NCBI GenBank assembly: GCA_007258455.2
Contig: VDFB02373365.1
Span: 225,646,194 to 225,710,193, forward strand
DNA from: Sequoia sempervirens
Taxonomy: Eukaryota; Streptophyta; Pinopsida; Cupressales; Cupressaceae
Direction of reading: 5' to 3'
DNA length: 64,000 nucleotides
Shown here: piece by piece, positions 21,032 to 31,231 of the stretch
Position numbering within the stretch: the stretch's first letter is position 1
Layout of the letters: the number at the start of each line of letters is the position of its first letter
Program-made: the position numbers and the translations under genes
The notes under the pieces: generated by a model
Databases searched by the model: none
Seen by the model: only the letters and a program-made list of their open reading frames with translations
What the model was told of the DNA's origin: nothing

Positions 21032-23706
21032 AAAATAAGGATCAATTTTGAGAATATGGGAGATGAATCTATTGATTCTTTGGATTGATCTTTATCTTAT
21101 GTTCAAAAGTAGGAAGTTTTTTAGGATGCCTTGAGAATCAAAGGTGATGATATGATGATGATGTTAGGGATGGATGATATGGATGTTTTGGCTTTTGATA
21201 AATCTTGGATGAGATACTAGGCTTTTAGGACTTGTGGATTTTGATTTTGATTTTGGGTTTGAGATTTTTTCCTTGATTTTTGATTTTCTTTTGATTTGGA
21301 TTTTGAGCAAAAAGACCCTAAGATGTTGGATGATGATCTAAGGGATAGTTTTGTTCAAAGGATGATACTTTGAATATGTGTGAGGAGAAGGATGCATATA
21401 CGCACACCTATTCAAACAAGATGATTGTTTCACTAAGCATATGAAGAAAGATTCATCTGCATACACTAAGCTAGACAAGATGATTTTAATAATTTTGACT
21501 AAGTATATGCAAAAGTATGCATCTACACATGCCTAGCCAAAGGTGTTTTGATAAATGTTTTCAAGGACCTAGTCTCAATGATTTTGATGATTTTGATTTT
21601 GCCACAAAGCCTAGTGTTTAAGGATGATTTCAAGATTTTTCAAAAGGTGATGGTGAGATGATTTTGTTTTGATGTTTTGAAGGATGGATGAAAAAATATT
21701 TTGATATGTTTTGATCCTAAGATGAACCTAAAAAAGATACTTTGTTTGCCTAGACCTAGGTATTGAAGAGCATGCAAATGCTTCCTAAAGACCTTTGTAA
21801 CCAAGAGATAATTTCATTTGAACCTTCATTTTTGGATTTCCAATCAATGATCTTTTGCTTTGGGATTGGTGAGTCTTCATCACATATGAAAGTTCTTTTT
21901 TCTTAGCTTTGCTTAATGTCTTTATTTTACCAAAAACACTTTGTTCAATTAGGTTTTCAAACTAATATGTCCAATGTCTTAATTTTTTCAAACCCCACAA
22001 GATATGTTATGTGGAATTCAATGAACTTAAGGCAAGGGTTTCATATTGTTTACTTAAGAAGACAAATTGAGATATAATCCAATGTTTAGAAACCTCTAAG
22101 GATGTGAATCCCAAGGGAAAGCAATAACATATGGATTGAGTCAATTGTATTTTTCCTCAAAAGGGTTTGAAATTTGGATGATGTTAAGTGTTTGTTTTTG
22201 AGATGTTTTCGATCAAGCAATGCATTTTGTAACCCAAGAATAAGTACAATCCTATGGATGTGTAAGACAATATTTGTTGGATTCCCACTTGGACAAGTCC
22301 AGCTACGCTTATCTCTAGCGAATGGTTAGATGCTTGACCCCACTGGCTCCCCTCCACGGCTCATTAATGTCAATCAGGACAGCCAAGCATCAACACCCAT
22401 GAAACTCCCATGGCATGCTTTCCATTTCTACTAGAAGACCATAAAAGTGCGGGGTGGCTTCAGAACGACCGTTCTTGCACCAACAAATAGATTGAAGGAT
22501 TTTGGCAAATTCTAGCACATGGGTTTTAGTAAGGACTTTCCGTTCGTAGGAGTTGACCCAACGTGGCAAGAGTCCCCTTTCGGATCCATCTTGTTGGAGT
22601 CAACCACGTGATATTGGCATTTCTTCTAATATCCACATTTATATCCCGACTGGAAATACTTTTGGCTTTAGAGTGTTACCGGTTGAGTCGTTCCCTTGGG
22701 TGAGTACTTTTTCCCCAAGGCAGGCCCTCTAGGATAAACAAAAATGAATGAAGAACAATATTCGTAACTCGATCAATCCTTGTTGGCTACAAGGAGAGAG
22801 AATGTATGCAACAAAGCCCCCACTCACACTCTCACAATATGTTGTTCAATTTTAAGCCCAAATTGAACTGTGGAGGTGATTGCTTTATCCTATCCCAAAG
22901 TCATGAAAAAGGCCTTTTGATTCTCAAGATCGATATAAAGCGCGAGAGAAGCGCATACATCCTTTTTCAATGGCTTTAGCCTAAGCAAACCCTCACAAAA
23001 ACAAAGCTACACTTGTTCTTTTTAAATCCTCAAAGTAATATGTGAGTTTGTTTTAGAGCACCAAATCACAAGTGAAGGACATTTGTTCAATTTGTTAATC
23101 CAATAAACGAAATCTAGTAAGTTGTTGATCCTAAAGTTTGTTTTAACCTTTGCAAGAAGAAATTGAAAGGTTCTTTTTAAGCCCAAACAAAAATTAGTGT
23201 CCTAAGGATGAAAAGATAACAAATTCTTAAAGAAGTGTTAAACAAACACTTAAGTGTTTAAAAACACTTTGATTGGACAAAATATCATCACCATACTCCT
23301 CCTTCCCTTGTTTTCAATTTCCAACCTACAAAGAAGAAAAGTAGTCAGATTCTGGAAAAACACAGAAGTTAAAACCAGAAAACAAAAGGTAAATAAATCA
23401 TAAATCAAAAGCACATGCTAAAAAATTAAATTCTCCCTTTTACTATCTCCCAGCATCGCAACTCGTGAAGGCATCGGTGTTTGTTCTCCCAGCGTCGCTC
23501 TCACAGTGCCACTTACCAGTCAGTGGCGCTCTATTTTAGGACAGAGAGCTCGATTGTGTCACAATTTCACCCAACATTGCAGTTTGTGTCAGCGTCAGAG
23601 TTTTCAAAAAATTCAAAAAGTCCTACAAGTCAACGAGTCTAGCTGGGGAGTTAAAAATTAAATTTTTTTGGCGAGATGAGTCCAGTGGTGTAGTTTGTGT
23701 TTTACA

Positions 23707-23799
23707 TGGTGCCATATAGCGACGCAGACAAGTCCGAGGTGCCAAAACAACGATGTTGATGAGCCTGCGGTGCCAAAACAGTGACGCTGAAGAGCCCGC
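23707..23799. repeat. Three ~30-bp tandem units next to the PBS of B
   Basis: Units begin with GGTGCC at 23708, 23738 and 23769. The second and third share GGTGCCAAAACARYGAYGYTG and a GAGCCYGCG end; the first is more diverged (GGTGCCATATAGCGACGCAG). They lie about 90-180 bp from the PBS within the leader. Confidence 0.8.
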
Positions 23800-23867
23800 G
23801 TTGGAATTTCCTATGTGTGAAGAAAAACACAAAAATTTCAAGAAAAAGTTAGAATTAATGATATCCA

Positions 23868-23885
23868 GCCCTCCTTCTAGTGCCA
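23868..23885 (-). other. PBS of element B
   Basis: Reading leftward on the minus strand, TGGCACTAGAAGGAGGGC starts two bases after the LTR end. The leading TGG pairs with a tRNA 3' CCA. It differs from the TGGCGCCG (tRNA-Asp) sequence of many plant gypsy elements, so the primer tRNA is undetermined. Confidence 0.7.
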
Positions 23886-24816
23886 AATGTGCGAACCCTT
23901 TTCCTAGTACCTACAAAACAACATGAATAAACGAGTTAGACCATGAATTACAAGCTAGAATCTAAGTTCCTCAAGAAATCTATTTATCAATGCTTTAAAA
24001 TAGGAAAATGAAAGCAATGCAAATGAGAAACCAACAAAAGAGATTAAATCCTATGAAAGAAAATGTAAACTCTTGATCTCTTGAGGGAGTTGGTGCCAAT
24101 TTGATGTGGAAATTTGGCTCATTCCCAACTCCTATGCAAGCTTTGTTGATTGATGATAAAGAGTGACCCACTTTGATGAATTTTGACAAAAGCTCCAAGC
24201 CAAATCTGCAAAAAGCCTAGCTAAGAACTCAATGATGGATGGAACTCAAGAGATATTTGAGATGGTAACTTTGCTTCGATTGTGGATGGGTAGAATTCGC
24301 TAATGATTTGAGCATAGTAAGTTTACTCAAATTGTGGATGGATAAATGAGGATATGAGCTATTTATTTATAGGATTCCAAGATGGATGAATGTCCAAATT
24401 TGAGCAATGTGGGACTAACATTCATCCAATGATATGATGCCACTTGTCAAGCTATGAATGGATGATGGATGTGCAAGATTTGGGGTTTGTGCCAATATTT
24501 GAAATTCAAATTTGTTAGAGTAATAAGTTATTATGCTTAATTAATTATATCATATTGATTAATTAATTAAGTCACTTATTCTTTTAGTTACTTAAGATAA
24601 ACTTAGGCACATTAATAATTGATTAATTATTAAGTGTGCACACTAGGGTTTCATTTAGGGTTTCTTGATCTCCTTCATAAGGATTGATCTCTTTGTAATA
24701 ATTGATTCTCTTAATGCATTTTTACGGTAAGGTTTACAGAACATCTTCTTTGGTTCTGCATGTCTTTTGCATGTGACAGGTATCCCTTTGCATGCAGGTG
24801 ATCTTGGTTTCTAACA

Positions 24817-24828
24817 TGGTATCAGAGC
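24817..24828 (+). other. PBS of element C (tRNA-iMet)
   Basis: TGGTATCAGAGC directly abuts the LTR end CTAACA. It is the exact plant copia PBS complementary to initiator tRNA-Met. Confidence 0.93.
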
Positions 24829-26459
24829 TCCAAACCTGCAGCTACCTATTTTTGATATGAAGATATGGCCTTTCAGTGAGTTTATAATGCAAGGGTTTCC
24901 ACAGACATCTTTTTTGTAAGATCTGGGAGTTGCGAAGCTTCTGGTGCGTTTTCAGGCAGATCGGACCTCACCATCAGATCCAAAGCATCCGAGAGATGAA
25001 AAATGACATATAACTCACCTATATTCGGCATTGGTTATTTGTGAGGCAAAATTTTTTTGTCTGTACGACCTCTGTACCATCCATATGCATGATCTTTGAA
25101 AAAAAAAATTAGGTTTTTTAATATTATTTTTCCTGCATGTCAAAAAAACAAAATTTAAGTTTTTTTTTTTTTAAAATCAAAAAAAAAAAAAATACAAAAA
25201 CATTAAAAAAATGTCAAAGTTTTTTTTTATTAGTGTTTTACAGGCTTTAATGCCTGCGGCAGAGGGTACCCCGTACCCTGCCGTGGCAGGGCAGTACGCC
25301 GGCGTTGGCAGGGTGGGGACCTACCACCCGGCGAGAGGCCGGTGACACATGGAAGCCATCAGCTTTCCCTTAAACTGGCAAGCCTTCCTCACTCGCAGCC
25401 GGCTTCTTCAAAAACCGATGCAAAATTATGACAATCAGTCATCTGCAGAAGCTGGGGGAATATTCCCATTTTTTCAACATATTCCGATAGCACAATCCGG
25501 CGAACAGAATATTCCTTCCATGCAGCATATTCCACCGACGGCCGTCAAATTTTTTGCAGGGGAAATTTTTTTGGCGACGGCCAGATGGCCATCAAATTTA
25601 AGCTTGCCTTTTGCTGACGTCATGATGATGTCATCTGTACGGCCGGCCCTCTTTGCCCCTCTTTGCCCTGATTTTTCCTAAAGGAGCAGTTTTTTTTTCT
25701 TTTGGTCATAACTTGGGCATACGGTATCAAAATCGTGCAAACGATATATCACCGGAAAGCTGGTTCCGAGTACTTTCTAGTAGTGTTGTTTATTTTTCAA
25801 TATTTTACTGTTTATCTACATTTATTTCTGTTTGAAGTCGGATGTTTATTTTATGCTTCCAAGCTCATAACTTTTTGCCACGATCTCTGATTTTCGCTAT
25901 CTTCACGGGGTTGGAAAGGTATTAAGGAGCTCTATGTTGAAGTCCATGCACTTTTTTGTGTCTATCCTAGGTTGATCACTTAGTCCAGATTTGGCCTGAT
26001 GGGTTGTTTGGAGATTACTTGGATATTTTGGCAGTTGGGAGGGTGCATCTTGCATCTTTGCACTTTGTTTTCAGTAATAAATCATTCAATAATTGTTTGT
26101 TGCTTCATAGATTCCAGAGTTGTTCCCATTTGAATTTTTTGAGTGTTCCGTGGCATCGGGTCTGCTGTTGCTTTATCATGATTCCTTGAGTCAATCAGTG
26201 ACTCTCATCCAGTTTCAATAGTAAACAGAAGAATCTTTCCTTGCTTGCCAGTATCAGGTTCTAGTGTTACTCTACAGAGTTCTTCCAGTGCTTCTTTGGA
26301 GCATGTCATCTCATTGTAGGGGGGTTTTGTCCCACTGGTTTTTTCCTTCTCTTACTCATTCTTGCATTTGTAAATGGGTACCTGATCAGGCCTAGTTGTC
26401 AGGACCCATCTTTGCATGCATCTTATTCTAGTGTTTTAGCTTCTTCCTAAGTTCATCTT

Positions 26460-26468
26460 AAGGGGGGG
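26460..26468 (+). other. PPT of element C
   Basis: An AAGGGGGGG purine run lies immediately before the right LTR start at 26469. Confidence 0.85.
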
Positions 26469-27492
26469 TGTTAGAATAATAAGTTATTATGCTTAATTAA
26501 TTATATCATATTGATTAATTAATTAAGTCACTTATTCCTTTAGTTACTTAAGTTAAACTTAGGCACATTAATAATTGATTAATTATTAAGTGTGCACACT
26601 AGGGTTTCATTTAGGGTTTCCCTTTTAGGGTTTCTTGATCTCCTTTATAAGGATTGATCTCTTTGTAATAATTGATTCTCTTAATGCATTTTAACTGTAA
26701 GGTTTACAAAACATCTTCTTTGGTTCTGCATGTCTTTTGCATGTGATAGGTATCCCTTTGCATGCAAGTGATCTTGGTTTCTAACAAAATTTGTTGAAAT
26801 GACATGCAAGAGGGAAGGGAAAATGCAATAAATGCCACTTCGCTCAAGGAAAAGGACATGTAAGAGATCTTAAATGCCTTGTTGGATGTACATGTTGACT
26901 TGGAATTTTTGAATTCAAATTGAGAGAATATTCCAAAAGATGCCTTGTGAGGAAAATAGAGATTTAATAAATGAATTAAATCTATTTTCATGTGAAACTT
27001 GCATTATCTAGAGGATGTGACATGAGATGAGAATAAATTAATCAAAGGTTAATTAATTTTGGGATTTGATGATGTGACTTATTTGACTTAGATTTATGGA
27101 TTTATTTAAATCAAATAAGAGAGGAATATGATAAGAGGCTAATTAAATAAGGATTTTGATTTATTTAATTAAAAGGGATGGTGTTAGATTAAATCAAATA
27201 AGGTTTTAATTTATTTAATTTAATGGATAGACTTTAGAGATTTAATCAAATAACTTGATTATTTAATTAAATAGGGATAATTAAATCAGATGGATTGATT
27301 TAATTAACAAGAGAGATGACTTGGTTAGATAAAATGATTTATTTAATTAAGAGACGAATATTGATGAATTTAATCAGATAGGGGAATTTGATTAAATGGT
27401 TAGACCGAGGGATGATTCAGGAAGAAATGATGTTAGTAAGTCAGGATCAAATGCACGATGTCAATCAGTATATTTTATGTGTCTATAGTTAC

Positions 27493-28172
27493 CCTTTAAA
27501 TCTTTTAATTATGGAAAGATAGGTCATTATGCTTCTAAATGTCCAATCAAAGTTTCAAATGACAAACATAAAGATCATAAAGGTAAATTTTTCAAGAAGA
27601 GTTGTCATGTTAAAGAAGATAATGGTGTATCTAATGATGAGGAATCAGACTATCCAAATGATGGAAGTGATGAATTCTTGTTCATGTATTTAAATGTTGG
27701 AACTAATTCTACTAATCTTGAAAGGCGTCTGAAGGAAATTGTTCTAGAAACAAGTCATAGTATTGAAGGAACTGTGTTGACTGCTTTTCATGAAAGAGAG
27801 GAGATAAACTATTGGATAATTGATAGTGGATGCTCAAATCATATAACAGGTGACAAGAGTAAGTTTTTTAAGCTTGAAAAGTATGATGGTGGCCTTGTTA
27901 AATTTGGTGATGATACATATACTATGATCTATGGAAAAGATTCAATTAGTTTTGATGGAAAGCATATGACAGATGGCATTCTTTATGTCAAGGGTCTCCA
28001 AAATAATCTTATTAGTGTAGGAAAAATATGTAGAAGAGGATACAACTTGGTGTTTCAGGATGATGGTTGTGAAATCGGAAATGGAATCTCTGAAACATTG
28101 GTTGCAACTAGAAAAAGGACAAAAGGAATTGTTTATCAACTTAAAGGTGGTGTTGTTAAGTTCTTTATGTGA
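27493..28172 (+). pseudogene. Element A gag end (zinc knuckle) and protease
   Basis: Right after element B the copia frame resumes with FNYGKIGHYASKCP, a CCHC zinc knuckle in which the first two Cys are replaced (Ser and Tyr). From 27678 an open stretch of 164 codons contains NYWIIDSGCSNHITGDKSKF with the catalytic D-S-G of copia protease, then GGLVKFGDDTY and LYVKGLQNNLISVGKI, the usual end of the protease module. The knuckle and the open stretch are out of register with each other by stops and frameshifts. Confidence 0.85.
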
Positions 28173-29100
28173 AATTTCAATGAAAGTTGGCTATGGCATA
28201 GAAGAATGAATCGCATCAATTTTGATAGCCTAGTGAAGATCAACTCTACTCAAGCTATGAGAGATCTACCAAAGATTACAAATCCTATCAATATAATTTG
28301 CAAGGAGTGTGAATTTGGAAAGAAAAAAAAGAAGAGGTTCAAAACTTAAGAATATTATAGACCATAGGACCTTTGGAGTTGGTACATATAGATCTATGTG
28401 GACCTACTAGAATAAGAAGCTCTCAAGGTGATAGGTATTTTATGTTGTTGATATATGATTACTCTAGAATGACTTGGCTGACATTTCTCAAAGAAAAATC
28501 AAAAGCTCTAGACAAGTTTAACATTTAAGTCTATGGTTGAGAATGAAATGGATTTAAAAATAAAATTTTGAGATTTGACAGAGATGGTGAGTTCACCTCC
28601 AATTATTTTAATATATTTTTTGAAGATCATGGGATAAAGAGACATTTATCAGGTCCTATGACTCCTCGAAAAAATGGAGTTGTGGAAAGGAAGAACAAAA
28701 TAGTTCAAAAAGCAACAATAACCATGATGAAGTAAGAAAATCTACTGAAAGTATATTGGAAAGAAGTTATTCATACTATTGTATACATTTTTAACAGAGG
28801 GAAAACAAGAGTGATCAGTTCAAAGACTCCCTATGAACTATGGTATGGAAAACCTCCTACTATGAAATAATTAAGAGTGTTTGGAAGAAAATGTTATATC
28901 AAGAGAGATGAAGGAAAAGTAAGAAATTTTGATACAAGATAAGATGAAGGAATCCTTATTGGATAATCTACAAAGAAAAAGGCATACAAGTGCTACAAAA
29001 AAGGGATAAATAATATAATTGAAAGTGCAAGTGTCAAAGTGGATGAAAAATCACACCAAAGCTAAACATTGATAGAAGGATATAAATATAATGAACCCAT
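28173..29100 (+). pseudogene. Element A GAG-pre-integrase and integrase (broken)
   Basis: Discernible in shifting frames: SWLWHRRMNRINFDSL and CKECEFGKK (the His of the usual GHINF is replaced, so the HHCC finger is damaged); LELVHIDLCGPT with the first catalytic Asp; RFDRDGEF with the second; and KNGVVERKN with the Glu. A stop and frameshift follow KKKKRFKT near 28340. The D,D,E residues survive, but no continuous protein is possible. Confidence 0.8.
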
Positions 29101-29194
29101 ATGTAGAGAAGAAGAAGAAGAATAAGAGAAAGGAAAAGAGATGATAGTGGAAGAGGAAGAAGCTCCATAAAAGAATCCTAAGACTCTTAAATAT

Positions 29195-30110
29195 GTGCAG
29201 AAGAATCATTTTGAAGATCAAATCATTGGAGATAAGAGCAAAGGTGTGCTGACAAGGAGAAGAGATGATATGGTAGAGGAACAGATAAACTTTTGTTTAC
29301 TCTCTAAGGTAGAACCTAAAACTATAACTGAAAAATGCAAGGATGAGAGTTGGATCAAATTTATGGAAGAATATTTGAGGCAGATTGAGAAGAATCAGAT
29401 ATGGGAACTGGTCCCAAGACCAACAAACAAGAATGTGATAGGAACTAAATGGGTGTTCAAGAACAAGTTGAATGAGAATGGAGAAATCATCAAGAACAAG
29501 GCTATACTTGTGTGTAAGAGCTACTCACAAGTGGAAGGACTAGATTTTGAAAATATTTTTACTCTAGTAGCAAGAATGAAGTCTATTATAATTTTTTTGG
29601 CTTTTTCATCACATAAAGAATTCAAGGTGTATCATATGGATGTCAAGTCTACATTCTTGAAAGGTGAGTTAAAATAAGAGGTATACATTGAACAGCCAAA
29701 GGGTTTTCAATTATCAAAAGATTCTGATATGGTTTGTAGGTTGAAGAAAGCTTTATATAGACTTAAACAGGCTCCTAGAGCTTGGTATGGAAGATTTAAT
29801 AAGTAATTATTGTAGTAGGGATTCAAAAAGGGTACCGTAGATAGAAATCTTTACTTCAAATTTGAGAGATATCAAATCTTGATTATGGTTGTGTATATTG
29901 ATGACATAATATTTGGAGGAAATGAAGCAATGTGTAAGAATTTTGTAGAGGAAACAAAAAATGGGTTTGAAATGTCAATATTTGGGGAGATAAATTTCTT
30001 CCTTGGGCTACAAATCAGTCAATCTAAAAAGTTATATTCATCTCACAATCAAAGCATTTCAAGTAAATATTAAAGAATTTTGGAATGGAGGACTCTAAAT
30101 AAATATGTAC
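29195..30110 (+). pseudogene. Element A reverse transcriptase (broken)
   Basis: The 160-codon segment 29195-29677 holds [19 protein letters not shown], then KNKAILVCKSYSQVEGLDF and YHMDVKSTFLKGELK. After stops come the thumb-side motif LKQAPRAWYGRF and then MVVYIDDIIFGG near 29885-29920, the copia Y-[VI]-D-D catalytic box. FLGLQISQS follows. Stops at 29675, 29804 and 29813, and one frame break, inactivate it. The nucleotide-binding Asp of MDVK and both Asp residues of YIDD are intact. Confidence 0.88.
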
Positions 30111-30179
30111 TCTCATGATTATTGGTTTTAAGTTGAAAAAAAATGACAAATCTCCTAAAATAGATCAAAGAAAGTATAA

Positions 30180-30835
30180 ACAATGATTGGTGGATTTCTA
30201 TATCTAACTTCTACTAGACCAGATATCATGCATACAATATTTTTTGTAGCAATATTTTGAGAAGATATTAGAGAATCACATGTGGAAAAAGTCAAAAGGA
30301 TATTTAGATACTTGAAGGGCACTCTAGACTATGGTCTATGGTATTCTAAGGATATTGATTTATCCTTGAGTGATTATATAGATGCAAATTGGACAAGTTA
30401 TACAGATGATAGAAGAAGTACCAGTGGATGTGATTTTTTTCCTAGAAGCTAATTGGTTTCTTGGTTGAGTAAGAAGGAAGATTTAGTGTCATTATCTACT
30501 GCAGAGGCATAATATATTATAGCAGCATCTTGTTACACATAGGTGTTGTGGATGAAGTAAACATTAAAGGATATCAAAGTGTCATATGATGAAATCATTT
30601 GTATCTTGTGTGATAATATAAGTCCTATCAACATTTCAAAACTTGTTTGGTAATGCATTCAAGGACAAAGCGTATCTCTATCTAGTACCACTTTCTAAGA
30701 GAGAAAGTTGCAGAGAATGAAGTAAAGTTGGAGTATGTGCCTACAAAGGATCAAATAGAAGAAATTTTCATGAAGTCTCTTCCAAAGATATATTTGAGTA
30801 TCTCAAGTAGAAGCTAGGAGTTATTTCTCCCCTAT
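30180..30835 (+). pseudogene. Element A RNase H (broken)
   Basis: Copia RNase H order is visible: a motif like MIGGFLYLTSTRPDIMHT near 30180-30240, YLKGTLDYGLWY near 30310-30350, a DANW box near 30380, RRSTSGC near 30410, LSTAEA followed by TAA at 30510-30512, LWMK followed by TAA at 30558-30560, and a C-terminal part near 30730 (LEYVPTKDQIEEIF). Both TAA stops recur at the homologous codons of element E. Confidence 0.83.
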
Positions 30836-31209
30836 CAACTAGATGCATGAGTTGGTGCATCTTTCTAGGTGAGCAATTCAAAATTCATTCTATATCCTAG
30901 ACTAACGAAGGCTACCTCTCAAGGGGAGTATGTAGTAGTGTCTTTGGTTGGTGTAGTGAGGGGAAGCATATATTGTGCCCCTAAGGGAGAGAGAATAGTG
31001 GTGAGAAATTATTTTGCAAGTGTTTTCCTTTGCCATTGATGTCAAATGGGGAGAGAAAAGTTTTAAAAACTAAGTAGAAAGTGATGTCTGAATGAAGAAG
31101 AAAGGGGAGAAAGAAAAAAGTTTGAAATGTAAGAAATGTCCAAGTCAGTGAGTGTGTTGATTGATGTAGAGTTTCTTTTGTTGTTGATGGTTTTCAGAGC
31201 TAGTGTTGT

Positions 31210-31231
31210 CATTAATGAAAAAAGGGTAGAT
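31210..31231 (+). other. PPT region of element A
   Basis: The purine-rich GAAAAAAGGGTAGA lies just before the 3' LTR start at 31232. Confidence 0.65.

Larger units (their letters stand above)
21032..23887 (-). other. 5' leader of element B (2.9 kb, noncoding)
   Basis: This untranslated stretch runs from the PBS to the gag start. It is AT-rich and without long ORFs, except for a GC-richer portion at about 22290-22740. Within it, GGCAGGCCCTCTA at 22718-22731 and GGCTACAAGGAGAGAG at 22784-22800 have counterparts at matching spacing in the leader of element D. Leaders usually carry packaging and dimerisation signals, so these blocks are candidates for such a role. Confidence 0.7.
24513..26786 (+). 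mobile_element. Element C: short non-autonomous copia-type LTR element
   Basis: A 2274-bp element with LTRs at 24513-24816 (304 bp) and 26469-26786 (318 bp), both TGTTAG…CTAACA. A perfect AAATT duplication (24508-24512, 26787-26791) flanks it. The LTRs differ at about nine positions by eye and by one 14-bp duplication (CCTTTTAGGGTTTC) in the right copy. The 1652-bp interior encodes no gag or pol domain. It has long A and T runs at 25085-25240 and a GC-rich portion at 25250-25340. It must rely on proteins of an autonomous copia element. Confidence 0.93.
5777..27487 (-). mobile_element. Element B: Tat-lineage Ty3/gypsy with antisense PMD ORF
   Basis: Element B is about 21.7 kb including the 2.28-kb element C inside its right LTR. 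On the minus strand the order is 5' LTR (right), PBS, 2.9-kb leader, gag, protease, reverse transcriptase, RNase H, a second archaeal-type RNase H, integrase, long noncoding region, PPT and 3' LTR (left). The second RNase H downstream of the first marks the Tat lineage of plant gypsy elements. An extra ORF with a plant mobile domain runs on the plus strand near the 3' LTR. The LTRs differ at about 2-3% of positions in the 730 bp I compared by eye, so B is much younger than A, yet its genes are badly broken. Confidence 0.9.
23888..27487 (-). repeat. 5' LTR of element B, split by element C
   Basis: The LTR parts are 23888-24512 and 26792-27487, with AAATT duplicated around element C. Without C and one TSD copy the LTR is about 1321 bp. 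It ends GTGTCTATA where the other LTR has GTGTCTACA, so its terminal CA has mutated to TA. The AT-palindrome array is at 27025-27395. Confidence 0.92.

Noticed and set aside
24513..24816. Cassandra-type TRIM carrying a 5S RNA promoter in its LTR
   Set aside because: The LTR size would fit, but I see no 5S rRNA-like box A/C sequences in it.
25349..25681. 110-codon ORF inside element C
   Set aside because: It is an open frame in a GC-richer stretch with no recognisable domain and no relation to gag or pol. I treat it as chance unless other C copies keep it.
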